Source: Metallyticus violacea (taxonomy: Eukaryota > Arthropoda > Insecta > Mantodea > Metallyticidae). Taken from it: DNA of 64,000 nucleotides. The DNA lies in NCBI GenBank assembly GCA_030762175.1, contig CM060831.1:2435001-2499000 (forward strand), given 5' to 3'. A program made the position numbers and the translations under genes. Numbering within the stretch: position 1 is the stretch's first letter; each line of letters opens with the position of its first letter. Shown here in pieces: positions 33,762 through 44,944 of the stretch. The notes below the pieces were generated by a model. That model was not told the origin of the DNA. It saw only the letters and a list, made by a program, of their open reading frames with translations, and did no database searches.

Positions 33762-33796
33762 CTGACGATGAAGGAAATTTTCCTTTGAAACATGTC
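33762..33796 (+). ncRNA. Hammerhead-like motif (family B), core complete
   Basis: CTGACGA (33762-33768), T, a GAAGGAAA/TTTCCTTT-type stem, GAAAC, AT, GTC at 33794-33796. Every invariant core base is present. Helix I is short: TG before the core against CA after the cleavage site. It is one of the best preserved copies in the window. Confidence 0.75.
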
Positions 33797-35123
33797 CAAG
33801 TAAGTGGAATAAAACTAGTGAAATTTGAGTGACTTTGTCCTCATTATTAATACAATGGTAAAGAAATATCTAGGGCAAAAATGAGGGAACTATATATGTT
33901 GTTTGTGGATTTTGAAAAGGTGTTTGATACAATTAACCATAAGGCATTATGGTTAAAAGTGAATGGGTTAGGAGTTAGTAATAAGTTTATAAAAGCATTA
34001 CAAAATTTATACTATGAAAATGAGTGCTGTATTAAGATTGCCCAGGATAGGGTGATTCCAAATAATTTGAACACTATAGGTCTAATATAAGGATGTAAGT
34101 TAAGTCCCATATTGTTTAACTTATTTATTAATGATATTTTAGAAGAAGTTAGCAAAGTTAATGCCCACATGCCCACAATTGAAAATGTTGAGATTGTGGG
34201 GCTGTTATTAGTGCACGATTTGGTAGTGGGGTCTATTACTAATATTGTTCTAGCTAAATCAATTGAAGTCATTGCTAAATTCTGTAAGAAGTGAGGACTA
34301 AGAATAAATACTTGAAAATCAAAAATCATGGTATTTAAAAATGGAAATAAATTATGCAAGAATGAGAAATGATATTGGTAAGGGTCAGAAATTGAGGTGG
34401 TTAATAAAGTTGACTATTTGGGTATCAGGCTTAACAAGAATGGAGGGAACAAAAAAGAAAGGTTCTAGCAAAACATATGCTAGTTTTGAAAGCTATTACT
34501 GCCTGTAGTTATAAAGTACCAGAAATGCATATAAAGTGGTTGGAGAAAATATATATGGTAGTACTAGAGGCCAAAATGATATTTGGGGTACAAATTTGGG
34601 GTGTAATGAGGGATGGCTAAATGTCGACATGATTCACAGGAATTTCTGCAAACAAATTATGGGCCTACCAAAAATCTCACCAAATTCGGTTGCACAAGCT
34701 GAATTAGGTAGAGTAGGGAGTAAAGGAAAAATAATGACAAGAACTCTGAAATATTGGTTTAGGATTAAGAATTTATATTGTATTTTGAAACATGGTCTAG
34801 TGTTGCAGGAGAAAATGAGGGGAGGAAATACTTGGGTTAGCAGAATCAATGAGATTATGGAAAAAACTGGCTTGGTTATGCTATGGCATGATATAGAAAG
34901 TAAAGAAAGAGGTTTTTGGAGAGACATTAAACAATGATGATGATGCGAAAAGACAGGAGATATTAGGTAGTTTTTGTAGTAAAAGCCATTGATGGATGAT
35001 GGTTAAAGGAAATATGGGATAGAGAGAATTATGTGGATGAAGGTGACAGGTGGATGAGGGAGGGGTTTGCATGGGTTTGGACAGTGGTAGTGAATCTGAA
35101 AGGAATAAGAGGAGGTTTAAATA

Positions 35124-35872
35124 CTGACGGTGCCAAAACAATGTATACACACTTTCACTAAATATCTATTTAATATATTTCAATGTTGGTCCGAAAAACA
35201 ACAGTAATGTATAGTATGATGTTCTGTAAACAGATGTAACTCACATATATTATGATAGCATTACTACGTGACAGGTAAATCAACAATGAACAACACTAAT
35301 GACCTTAGCTGTTTTGCGCCCGTTAAGCAATAATAAAAACAATGAACAAATGAACCCAAGATTATCATATGATGTTCTGTAAACAGATGTGATTCACATT
35401 ACGTTATGCTTGCACTACTATAACAAAATGGAGCCAAGATTATTGTATGAACAGTGGTAAGCAATTTTGAAGTGGTATTGGAAAACGAAGAATGTTGTTG
35501 AAGTTCAAAGGCAATAGGATAAAGAGGTTTCCACCTCGTTCTCCAGATCTAACTCTGTTAGACTTCTGCCTATGAGGAACTCTGAAGGATGTTGTATACC
35601 GTAGAAAACCAGCTACACTGGCAGCACTTCAGGAAGAAATTGAAACAGTATGTGCTGCAATCGCTTAGAACACTTTCGCAAACATTGCTCAATCATAGTT
35701 CAACGTACTCAGAAGTGTATCAACATCAATGGTGGGCATTTTGAGCAACTATTGTAATTGTGAAAGTCTAAGATGATTAGTGCTCATCATTTTCTGTTTG
35801 TGTGAATTCAGTTTTGTTATGTTAACATAGTTTTTCCTTTGCTTGAAGTGTGTATACATTTTTTTGACACCC
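35124..35872 (+). mobile_element. Short IS630-like transposon with 27-bp inverted ends
   Basis: The left end GGTGCCAAAACAATGTATAC, ACACTT and the inverse of the right end (GGGTGTCAAAAAAATGTATA) match. TA flanks both sides (35122, 35873). Inside, the plus strand retains the end of a transposase: RFPPRSPDLTLLDFCL, GTLKDVVYRRKPATLAAL, EEIETVCAAI. At 749 bp it is an internally deleted copy. It sits inside the LINE. Confidence 0.75.
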
Positions 35873-36244
35873 TAGAGGAATGTCTGATGTGTGAAATGCA
35901 AGTTAGCTACTGGCATGCAATTGTGGAATGTAGAGAAACTAAAGAAATGAGAGCAAAACTTAGGATAAGTGGGATAACCTACCAATAGAGATAATGGGAA
36001 ACAAGTTGGTGAAACAAGGCAGAAAATGTTGGAGTTTGGAAATTATTTAGGTAAGGTTAAAAGAAAATGGTTGAAGAAAATAAGTAAGAAATGAGGAACC
36101 AAATTGGGCAGAAACATAATTTAAGCTGTTTTTTGATTGAGTTAATTTTATAGATATAAGTTGCCTGATAGCTGAGTAACTGCAAGGTTGAAACTAGGAA
36201 AGATTTACTAGAGTGATTATGGTTATGTTTTTTTATATGAGATG

Positions 36245-36555
36245 ATTGTAAGAGTCTGTGGAAGCTTGTATTATTAAGTGGAAAAAATAAAATTATTTAT
36301 TATAATTACATCATACACACTATTTACACAATGATCAAATACAATTAGCTTACTTTTGTTAGGATTCATATTACGTAAATAGTCAGATACTGATTTTAAA
36401 GATGTAACAATAGTTTCCAACTGGATCAAGGATTTATAATAGCATATCACTGAGATATTATCAGTATGGAATACTAGGTTGCTTACTGTGGATTTCAGTA
36501 CTGGGTGCGGCACTTAAATCTGGAAAAATTAAATATTTTTTTTATATGAACTATT
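36245..36555. other. No recognised feature
   Basis: The 79-codon minus frame at 36274-36513 (FHTDNISVICYYKS onward) may be a LINE RT scrap, but the support is too thin to call it. Confidence 0.3.
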
Positions 36556-36559
36556 ATTA

Positions 36560-37290
36560 GATAAAAAATCTTTTTGTATGTCAAATGTGTGAACTGTCCA
36601 GAGTAAAAATTACTCTATATAAGCCCCTCAGTCACAATCGTTGGCCTGAAGCGCTTGCACGCTCTCTGTAAAACAGTGCTGTCCACATTGGCAAATGCTG
36701 ATTCATTAGTGGTGCCTAAAGATGCCACATTAGGATGTTTGGATTTGTTAGTAACCCTTTTGACTACAAAACACAATAGCTGAGGGAGTTCAAATCTCAG
36801 AATTGTTTATGCCAGAACATGTTCACGTTATTTAATAACCAGTTTTGCACTAAATGGCTTGTATGTGCCAGTGCACTATCCTGCTGAAATACATATAGAG
36901 ACCATAGTTTCACCACATTTGTCAGAACACCTACATAAACTTCTTTTGTAACAGTTTCCCCCTTCTGAAAGAAATGTAGTGGCATGACGTCACCCTTACT
37001 GGACATGGCACCTAGCACATGAACACTAGCCAGAAATTGGGACATCCTTGGGGTTCTGGGCAAGCCAGTGATCATTCCTCCAGTTGATCTTGACAACAAC
37101 AGTAAAAACTTTTTCATCAGAAAAGAATCTCATTTGTCCTGTTGCTTAATTTTTTAAACACATTAGTAGGTTGTAGCGAGCAATTTACTTTGTTCTGGCA
37201 GCCTCAGAAAGCATCTGTCATACCTTTATCGTGTACAACTTATAACTTAGATTCTTCTCTGCAATCTGGCACATGGCTCATTCACCGACA
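36560..37290 (-). mobile_element. IS630-type transposase relic
   Basis: The minus strand reads RNDHWLAQNPKDVP-like, then GDVMPLHFFQKGETVTKEVY, VGVLTNVVKLWS, LYVFQQDSALAHTSHLVQNW (catalytic Asp in QQDSA) and, in another frame, a SFR..IVTEGLYR end. Block order is that of the QQDSAP group of IS630/Tc transposases. Frameshifts are present, and no inverted ends were identified. Confidence 0.65.
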
Positions 37291-37299
37291 CCCTTATGT

Positions 37300-38435
37300 T
37301 AATGTGTGAAAAGAAAGCAAGTTATCTTTCATATAATTTTACTGAATAGTATATTATTGTACAGTGAATACTATTTTACGTTAAATTACAATGCCTGCAT
37401 CCATAAAGCCCATTAACCCTATATTCCATGCATTGACCAGGAAAAGGACTGGCAAACAGATTCCCTATACTATAGACAACACTGATTTTCTAGAAAAAAG
37501 TTAAGTGGTACTCTCTGGGGGAGTGGTTAACATTAAGAAAGAATAATAACATTACAATGTTTTAGAACATAATTTTAATGTGTGTATTGACTATAAAATA
37601 TGAGAGCTGGAAAGAAAATAATAGCGACAGTTGCCATGCTGTTAATGAGCATGTGAGGGCATTGTTATTCTCAGCATGTCTAGAAGAATGGCATAGCTGT
37701 TCAACAATGGTGCAAATTTGGACCATTCTAAAGTGAAGTTTTCTAAAAGTGAACAGTGTGCATGGATTAAAACTGAGGTGGCATGTGTTAGGAATATGAG
37801 GGAATGTCTTGTAAGTGTGTGAGAAGCACATGACCATGAAACTTTGCAAAATTAAATGGTGGTACACGGGTTGTCAGGACAGGACACAATAGAGTGCAAG
37901 ACACACCATGTTTATGTCATCTTGTCCTTGAAGCATTGATTTGATTCAGTCACTGCTGGAGATGGGTTAATGATGGAGAGATGAAATTAGCTGCAGAAGT
38001 CAGAACAAGCCACAATAGTGTTGCAATAGGGTGCTCCTTTCCAAACATACATGGCCATACTTACACTACATACTACTTACATACACTAGGATTTCAATAA
38101 TATTCTACAAGACAATAGTTGGAGCATGTTTCAAGAAGGGAATGGGTTTGGCTGCCATAGCACCTGAAATGATTACCAACATGCAACTGCTAAATACTCA
38201 AAATTTAGTCAATTAGCTGGTTAGTGTCAATATTATCTAATTTTTCTTGTTATATTTATGAAAAATTATTTTTTTCCTTAGCACTGATGCCAACCCAGAG
38301 CACATCACCTGAAAATCAGCAATGACGTATGATGTGACATCAAGTAGACTGACAGATTGTGTAGACATAGCTTTCCTTAAAATACAATATAATTGAAATT
38401 TGCTTTCAGAGATTGCTAACAATTCCCTGTAGTGA
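37300..38435. other. No recognised feature
   Basis: STAG intron sequence. The 101-codon minus frame at 37562-37867 shows no known motif. Confidence 0.35.
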
Positions 38436-38438
38436 ATA

Positions 38439-40049
38439 CATTGAGCGGCAAAAAAAGCAAAACACTTAATTTTTAAACATATTTTAAAATAAAAATCTGT
38501 GTTTAATGAAACACAGGCATAAATATTGAAACAGAATTTCTTTAACATTTATTTAACAACATTTCACCATCCAAGTAATGCATAAGGAGTATTTTAGCAC
38601 AAATTCTACCCCATTATTGATTTTAATGAAGAAAAATCTTCAAACATAGGTAAACATCACAATAAGCAGAACTTTTTAAAAGTGCTGGAAATTGACACTT
38701 TTAAGGTTTTCTGGCTGTTTGTGTAAGATAACCACAGTCTCAATAACAAGTGTTGCCATCTCTACCTCTAATTACAGCTGTGTTTCAGTCAGGTATGCTC
38801 CAGATAAGGTCTGTAATCTCCTCTTGTGGTATCAGTTCCCATTATGCTTGAAGTGCAGCCCGAAGATCTGCCAGTGAGTTAGGGAATGGACCCTTAACAC
38901 ATTTCCCAAGGACGTCACAGGTATGTTGAATGGGGTTCAGGTCTGGACTGCATGCTAGCCATACCATACATTCCATCCCAATCACATCCAGGAACTCAGA
39001 AACACACTGAGCAATGTGTGGATGAGTATTATCATGCATAGGGATAATGTTGTCACCTATAATGGATGCAAAAGGCACTACATGATCAACAAGAATCTCC
39101 TTGCTGTACTGATGAGTTTTCAGTGATCCATTCTTGATGAACACCAATTCCACCCTTGCTTCAATGCTTATTTGTGCTCAAACAAATATTGAATCTCCAT
39201 TAAAAGTGTACTTGAAGAGAAACTGCAGGATGCATAACATCTCCTGGCTTTCTCCATACTCTCTCCCTCCCATCTGGTGCCTTCAAACAAAACTGGCTCT
39301 CACCTGTGAAGACCACCTCGCTCCATTCCTTCGTATTCCAGTTTTGATGGGTGCAAGCAAATGGTCCTTTTGCAGGTCTTCTGAACTGTGAATTCATTTC
39401 ATACAACATTCTTCTAACTGTCCTTTCAATGAAGTTAATATGCTGTACTTTAGCAAATTATTCCTGGCCTTCACCAATGTTGTGTGCCGATCATGAAGAA
39501 CTTGCAGTAAAAGAAAGCACTCATCGTGATCAGAGGTACTCTTCCTATGACCAGAACTGGGCTTCCCCATGTAGATACCATTCTCTCTGAGCCTCTGGAC
39601 AATCCTGTGTACATTGGAATGAGAAGTGCCAATGATGTATACTTCATCCATCCTCTAATAATGCCACAGTCCTTGTTGCATCTTCAGCACCAAGAGATAT
39701 TTCAAAATGTTAAAACTGACTTAGGACTGATAGCTAGGCAAGTATGAATGCTTTAAATTATCATGTGGCAAAACAATGCACAGCAACAATTTTAAACATT
39801 AAAACTTTGCTTTGCAGTGATTCTTGTAAAAACCACCTTATGTGCGAAATTAACAATAAGTCGTAATCCCAAAAAAAAAGTTCCAAGGAATGGATTAAAG
39901 CTTTTAAATCCATTGATTACCCATTAGGCATTGCTGCATTTCTATAATGTCACAAGATTGGCCTTATACAAGGCTTGAACCCAAGCTTAAGGTTGTAAAA
40001 AAGAATACACAAAAACAGCTTGCTGTTTCGCTTTTTTTGCCGCTGAGTG
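38439..40049 (-). mobile_element. Tc1-like transposon, 1611 bp, ends intact, frame broken
   Basis: Ends are perfect partners over about 24 bp (left CATTGAGCGGCAAAAAAAGC, right inverse CACTCAGCGGCAAAAAAAGC) and TA lies on both sides (38437, 40050). Length equals that typical of Tc1. The minus strand carries the transposase in three frames: helix-turn-helix (HSNVHRIVQRLRENG at about 39600), a HRKSTSDHDECFLLL region, VVFTGESQFCL (first catalytic block; Asp is Gly here, normally DES), WRKPGD, then IPMHDNTHPHIA (second Asp) and ACSPDLNPIQHTCDVLGK (DDE Glu within the normal PIEH replaced by Gln). It is non-functional. Confidence 0.9.
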
Positions 40050-40107
40050 TATATAATGGGCACAAAAAATAAGAAATAAAACATTTTGTTATGAGTTATG
40101 AGGTCAC

Positions 40108-40278
40108 CTTGAGGCTTATGAAATCTTCACTCTGTCTGTTGATGCGGTTAGCATCTCGCTGCTGTTCCTTGAACAACATGGTCAAACTGATAGCCATGGT
40201 GCGAGCACAATTGGTTTTGTTAATCTCACGTGCCTTTCCAAGAGTGGCTTTGATTATGTCACCATAATCGTTATAATA
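40108..40278 (-). CDS. STAG: STAG exon 9 of the set
   Basis: It encodes [20 protein letters not shown], then CARTMAISLTMLFKEQQRD and EDFISLK. It matches human [20 protein letters not shown] and its following helix. Acceptor TTTTTCAG, donor GTGACC (GT kept, otherwise weak). Both borders are in phase 0. Confidence 0.95.
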
Positions 40279-40401
40279 CTGAAAAATGTCAGTTAAGACA
40301 TACAAAAATTAGAATCAAATACAAATAAATACATAATATCATTTGCAAAAATATTTAACATATAATAAGGAGAATGCTGTAATTACTCACATATAATACA
40401 A

Positions 40402-41458
40402 AGGAGGATCAAAAAGTAATGCACAATATTTTTTATGAAATGCTCTTGGGTGTGGATGTTCAAAGTTGACAGATAATCATCTTATGCTATGCCAGTATCA
40501 TTCCATGAGAGGAGCAGCGACATGCACTTAATTTTTTGTGGGCAAAAGGAAAAATACTTAATGACATTACAGAGAAATATTGAAAGTATATGGTGCTTTC
40601 TTGTCTGGTTCACAGCAATATCTCCAGATGGTGCAAATTCTTAGAAGAGTCCCAACTAAACCTGCCAAAGTACTAAGCTTCAGTTAATCTGTGACTATTT
40701 CAATAACTTTGTGAGAGGCATTGAGGCAACTTGACAATTCAAAATAATTTATAGATTAATTTGGGAACTTTGGCACACTCGATATTTAGTATGATATGGT
40801 ATATGATAGAATGAGATTCACACTGGGTGCTTAAGGATCTATCAAAAGCGTTGAAGAACCAAAGAATGACATCAATGCTTGGTGCATTATGCTGAAGGTC
40901 ATTACTTTATGGAAGGTGTGGTGGCTGACAGTGAATCCTGGGTATACCACTTCACACTTAAACTATATAGCAACCCAGTTGCTGTGGTAACACCCCACAA
41001 CAGAAGAAATTCAAGATCCTAATAATTATTAGATGCATGGTGTACTCTTGGTGGAGTAACTTCCAACTGGAAACATTGTGAATGCCAAAATCTATGCTAC
41101 AGCACCCAATAAACAGACACTGAGAATGTCATAATTTCATGATAATGCTCACCCCTCACGTTTTTCCTTCTATCAATGCAAAAAGTATGGCTGGGAGTCA
41201 CTTATTCACCATGCAGTCCAGACCTTGCACTGTATAAGGTAGTCAACACTTTGATTCAGATTTTGAAGTGAAATCAGTCATACATATATGAGACTATACC
41301 TGCAGGAAATGTATGAGGCATATTAAAAAATAATGGAGAAACACCGTGAGAGACTTGGTTCACATAAAAACAGTGATATTTTTGTGCATAAATTTTTGTT
41401 TTTCATATTCATTAAATATATTATATAAAAATTGTTGTGCATTACTTTTCAAACCTCC

Positions 41459-41460
<2 letters not shown>
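40402..41460 (+). mobile_element. mariner-like transposon with inverted ends, decayed
   Basis: Left AGGAGGATCAAAAAGTAATG, CACAATA and right inverse AGGAGGTTTGAAAAGTAATG, CACAACA. The plus strand gives mariner blocks in broken frames: WHPTTEEIQ-like text (about 40990), VLLVE, LPTGNIVNAKIYATAPN and SxFHDNAHPS (about 41140, second Asp). It lies between exons 8 and 9. Confidence 0.75.
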
Positions 41461-41494
<34 letters not shown>

Positions 41495-41495
41495 T
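41459..41495. repeat. (AAT)n microsatellite
   Basis: About 12 AAT units directly after the mariner right end. Confidence 0.9.
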
Positions 41496-41559
41496 TTATT
41501 AATAATTAACCTACAGATAGACTATTAGTATAGTAGAAAGAGTTGAAAGTTTAGATAAG

Positions 41560-41885
41560 GAAATTACAGTAGTGAAATTGAATACCAAATTAAATTTTGT
41601 AAAAGAATGGTGTAGATGGGATTCCAGGACAATTTTGGAAAATGTTCTGTAAGTTGAGTGATGGTTGGAGCATATTGACAAAATTGTTTAATAAGGTTAA
41701 AAAGAGCAAGGTAGTGCCTGAAAATTGCAGAATAAGTATGGTATTCTATTGTATAAGGAAAAAGGTGATTTGAATAATCCAGGGAATTATAGAAGAATCA
41801 GTTTATCAATTTTAGGTCAAATTTACACAGGTATATTGACTCTGAGATTACAGGAAAGATCAAAGAGCTGTTGATAACATAATGA
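41560..41885 (+). mobile_element. LINE reverse transcriptase fragment
   Basis: Plus-strand text: DGIPGQFWKMFCK, SILTKLFNKVKKSKVVPENC, RKKGDLNNPGNYRRISLSIL, GILTLRLQER. These are RT motifs 0 to 2 of a non-LTR element related to the one at 32.4 kb. One or two frameshifts are present. Confidence 0.75.
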
Positions 41886-41935
41886 TAATTCATACTATAG
41901 TAAACAAGTACCTAAGAAACAAAAGAGTCATTGAT

Positions 41936-42215
41936 TTGATTTATTTACAGAGGCTCTTTAACATCTCACGTCATCAGCATTCCCTTCAATTCAGGGCATG
42001 AAACAGCAGATAAATATTGCTCTGATGCCTCTTGAGGTTTGAGGTTCTTTTTTGTGCCGTAAATCTACGACACGGGATCCATGACTTTACTTCCCTTCCG
42101 AAGGAAGCAATAGTTAGGATTTTTACACCAAAAAAAAAATCCATCAACCCTGGCCGGGATTGAACCCACGATCTTAGATCTATGAGGCATTTGGTTAAAA
42201 GTAAAGTAGCCATGA
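41936..42215 (-). mobile_element. tRNA-derived SINE, family 1
   Basis: Read on the minus strand: the B-box GGGTTCAATCCCGGCCAG, GGTTGATGGATTTTTT, CGTGTCGTAGATTTACGGCA, and end AAAGAGCCTCTGTAAATAAA. It is nearly complete; the first bases of the tRNA-like head are degraded. Confidence 0.8.
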
Positions 42216-42268
42216 GAGCAATTAGAACATATATGAAGAAAATTCCAAATATATCAATTCGTCCACGG

Positions 42269-42303
42269 CCGAAGATGGAGATAACGGATCTTTGAAACCG
42301 GTA
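42269..42303 (+). ncRNA. Hammerhead-like motif (family C variant)
   Basis: CCGAAGA (one core change), T, GGAGAT/ATCTTT hairpin, GAAAC, CG, GTA. Helix I has three pairs: CGG before the core with CCG after the cleavage site. The following TTAGTGAAGC text is a family C-like tail. Confidence 0.55.
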
Positions 42304-42529
42304 CCGAATATTTTTAAGGTTAGTGAAGCATGAAGGGTGTTAGGCAACAGATTTAATTCATGTGAGCTTCACTGTGTTAGTTCCATATGAAAATTTTTTT
42401 GAAGTTTTTACAATTTTTAAAAAAATTTAATATCAATAAATGTTTGGAGGAAATGTATGAAATGACAATGGAATAGAAAAATGTTATATGGAATAGAAGT
42501 ATGGGGAACTTCTAAAGGGATATTTATGA

Positions 42530-42935
42530 ATGTAATTCTTCTCCCATGTGTCCAATTCTGTACGTCCGTGTGCTTCTTTAAATAACTTTATGGCGCACTA
42601 TCTTTGGAAAGATAATCACAACATAAAAAGAAAAATAACGTTACTTATAGAAGCACACAAACATACAGAATTAGACACATGGGAGAAGATTTACATTCAT
42701 AAACATAGGGATCATCTTATGAATTTCGACATTATAGCAGAATATAATAAAAATTTCCAGTTTATAAAAAAAACACCACCAGGGTGGAGCCACAGGTCCT
42801 CATAAATGTTAGTTTCTCCTGCCAGTCGTAAGTTGGTTGAGGATGGAGAGGATGTCTCTTCGAAACCGGTTCCACCATATTTAAAAGTAAGTGAAGCATA
42901 AGAGTGTGCTAGACAACAGATTAGATAGAATTTAC
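42530..42935 (+). mobile_element. PLE, family C variant, endonuclease end
   Basis: The plus frame 42590-42790 reads AHYLWKDNHNIKRKITLL, ELDTWEKIYIHKHRDHLMNF, DIIAEYNKNFQFI. A hammerhead motif and the tail AAAAGTAAGTGAAGCATAAG follow. The start (42531-42590) is a short inverted copy of the same LDTWEK region, so the copy is partly foldback. Confidence 0.7.
42837..42871 (+). ncRNA. Hammerhead-like motif (family C variant)
   Basis: TTGAGGA (first core C is T), T, GGAGAG/CTCTTC hairpin, GAAAC, CG, GTT. A second copy at 43362-43396 (TTGAAGA, AAAAC, GTC) follows the family D palindrome. Confidence 0.55.
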
Positions 42936-43140
42936 ATCCACTAATTTTGTTCCACTTGAACATGTTTTGAATCCTGTTGCTTACATCATCAACATGGTTT
43001 CACTGTCAGCTTCCCAATGTGAAGATGTTGGTCTTTAGATTTTATGAATTTAGTAATGAGGTTAATATTGTTTGGAAGATACAAATTAACTAAATTTTAA
43101 ATATTAATTCAAACTGGAATCAAACACAGTGAAACACCCA

Positions 43141-43337
43141 TTAATGATCTCTTCTGAGTAGGATATTTAGAGCACTCTTTATGATTTCACTTATGTGAGA
43201 TTTATTCAGGACATGTTTCATGGAACATTTGTCCACATCATCACAATAGTAGTTCCACAAAACATGTCCTGAGTAAATCTTACTTAAGTGAAACCATAAA
43301 GAGTGTTCTAAATATCCTACTCAAAAGAGATCATTAA
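43141..43337. repeat. Family D palindrome, 197 bp
   Basis: TTAATGATCTCTTCTGAGTA, GGATATTTAGAGCACTCTTT and the AAGTGAAATC text reappear inverted on the right, ending GAGATCATTAA. GAAACATGTCC and its inverse flank a centre TTCCATGAA / ACCACA. It is the family D terminal sequence in head-to-head form. Confidence 0.75.
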
Positions 43338-43984
43338 CTAAATGATAAGTCGTCAAGTTGGTTGAAGATGGAGAGGATGTCTCTTCAAAACCGGTCCCAC
43401 CATATTTAAAAGTAAGTGAAGAATAAGAGTGTGTTAGATGACAGATTAGATAGAATATAAATTTTATTTGTTTTTGTTTACGATGAATTTTTCCTACATT
43501 GTTAATTTTACGGGTTTTTGAAGAGATTTTAAGAGTATTGGTTTATTTTGAAATTTGTGTGTGTGTGTTTCCCTGCCCTCTCCCAGAAATGGTATGCTAT
43601 TGCTGATTTCTCCATGTACAGGAAATTCACATTCTATCCATGGGAACAGCAATAATTTCTTAAAAATGGAAACATTATTTTGGCTCCAGTAAACAAATGC
43701 AGTTTAAAAAAACTACTAGAAATCAAAATTCTGCCAGGAAAATATTCAGGCATTTATGAAATCAGTTGGAAATACTACAATGTGAAATATATAGGCAAAA
43801 CAAAAAGAAACATTATCCTGCAGTTTAGGAATAAATGAGAAATGTAAAATATAAACACAAGGAGAAGTCATTATATACATTCATAAACAAAAACAAATAA
43901 AATTTAGTTAATTTTTGATTTTCCAAACAACAGTAACCTCATCACTAAATCTGTAACATCTGCAACATCTTAATATCATGCTCT

Positions 43985-44272
43985 GTTTATTTGGTTTATT
44001 TATGGTTGCTCTTAAATACCTCAGGTCATTAGCATCACATTCAATTCAGAGCATGAAATGGCCAATAAATTTTTTTATTGGCCTCTTCTTTTAGGCTTGA
44101 AGTTCTTTTGTCTGCCATAAATCTACAACATAGAGCCCATGGCTTACTTCACTTTTAAAGAAAACCATACTTAGGATTTTTCAGCCTAAAAAACCCATTG
44201 ATCCTGGCTTGGATTGAACCCTCAATTTTGGGTATACGAGGCAAATATGCTTACTGCTAGTTCACTAGGAGT
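43985..44272 (-). mobile_element. tRNA-derived SINE, family 1, inside a PLE
   Basis: Minus strand: AACTAGCAGTAAGCATATTT (decayed A-box region), GAGGGTTCAATCCAAGCCAG (B box), body, and end TTAAGAGCAACCATAAATAA. Flanks TAATATCATGC and ATAAATACCAAGC look like a diverged target duplication. Confidence 0.75.
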
Positions 44273-44411
44273 GATAATAAATACCAAGCGGGGAAGCTGA
44301 GAGTGGAACTATGCTGATAATGAAGGTAACAGCCTTCATAATATGTCTAAGTGGAACAAAATGGTGATATTTGAATGATTTTCTCATAAAAATTACAAAG
44401 TAATCCTAATT

Positions 44412-44558
44412 TTATTCTTAATTACCTAGTGAGTCGATTTAATAATCTTCTGCTCGACTTACTGTTGAATTATGCAAAACTAGTTGCATAATTTGCATAA
44501 TTCAACAGTAAGTGGAGCAGAAGATTATTAAATCGACTCACTAGGTAATTAAGAACAT
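44412..44558. repeat. Near-perfect palindrome, 147 bp
   Basis: Arms of about 65 bp (TATTCTTAATTACCTAGTGA, CGATTTAATAATCTTCTGC) with a small centre at CAAAACTAGTTGCATAATTT. The right arm includes CAACAGTAAGTGGAGC, like PLE tails. Very few mismatches imply a young duplication. Confidence 0.8.
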
Positions 44559-44805
44559 AATAGTCACTTCATTGTATTGGTTCCAACACGAAATTAAATG
44601 ATATATTTCATCCTAATTTACTTAAAACCTTTAAAAAGTATACATATTTCCTTTAAATGCAAAAGAAAGTGTTAAAATAATAAAGCAAAAATCCTTATAA
44701 AAAATTAAATTTTCCAAAAATATCTCCAATAAAGTGGAAATGCAAGTTCTTCAGGTATTTTGTGTAACAAATTTCGTGTACAATCAATGCTACATCAAAA
44801 TTTAC

Positions 44806-44939
44806 CTTGACATAATGCTTAAAGACATCTGCAGCAACTTTGGTAGGCATCATGTTGTATACAATTAGTTTGCAAAAAGATGCCAGGAAGTTTCTTCTTT
44901 TGTGCAGTTCTTCAATCTTTGAATGTTCATCCTGTTCAT
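44806..44939 (-). CDS. STAG: STAG exon 8 of the set
   Basis: With the single base carried over from the previous exon it encodes DEQDEHSKIEELHKRRNFLA, SFCKLIVYNMMPTKVAADVF and KHYVK, matching human [20 protein letters not shown]. Acceptor CCTTTCAG, donor GTAAAT. Confidence 0.95.
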
Positions 44940-44944
44940 CTGAA

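Larger units (their letters stand above)
32740..33855. mobile_element. PLE family B inverted dimer inside the LINE RT
   Basis: The left arm (antisense) and right arm (sense) meet near 33180. Both carry GIY-YIG fragments: the right arm has the linker (HTKNFKRFLK-like), KYTGITKRNI-like, and an open stretch 33475-33663 with VKEHMRSVKYKHTEKSAV, AYHFWQENHEFQNEP and ELSAWENIFLNENK. Outer ends are the family B tail AGTCACTCAAATTTCACTAG and its inverse. It splits the host LINE between RT motifs. Confidence 0.8.
31340..36240 (+). mobile_element. Long LINE with two nested insertions
   Basis: In order on the plus strand: an apurinic-type endonuclease segment (VIITGDFNARTGEGL at 31440, then FCDEHNLVICNGTRGKDSMA in another frame), a linker, RT start (NKVCGIDGIPGEFW at 32440, PKCWRTV), then after a 1.1-kb PLE dimer the RT core (LFVDFEKVFDTINHKALW at 33900, GCKLSPILFNLFINDI at 34093, and VHDLVVG where the YADD catalytic box should be). 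A thumb and C-terminal part follow (FCKQIMGLPKISPNSVAQAE at 34640). After a 749-bp IS630 element a CLMCEMQV...HAIVECRE zinc-knuckle-like tail ends it (35882-35945). Stops and frameshifts are scattered. The clade was not assigned. Confidence 0.8.
42936..44370. mobile_element. PLE family B inverted dimer, broken by three insertions
   Basis: Antisense endonuclease remnants at 42960-43112 and 43453-43625 and sense remnants at 43626-43984 (FYPWEQQ, IILAPVNKCSLKKLL, SGIYEISWKYYNVKYIGKTK) and 44276-44360 form one inverted pair centred near 43625. The left arm is split by a family D palindrome plus a family C fragment, the right arm by a SINE. A hammerhead remnant (CTGATAA, ATAAT, GTC) is at 44314-44347. 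Confidence 0.65.

Noticed and set aside
37562..37867. 101-codon minus frame as a gene
   Set aside because: No motif, no flanking splice signals and no similarity I can recall; likely chance.
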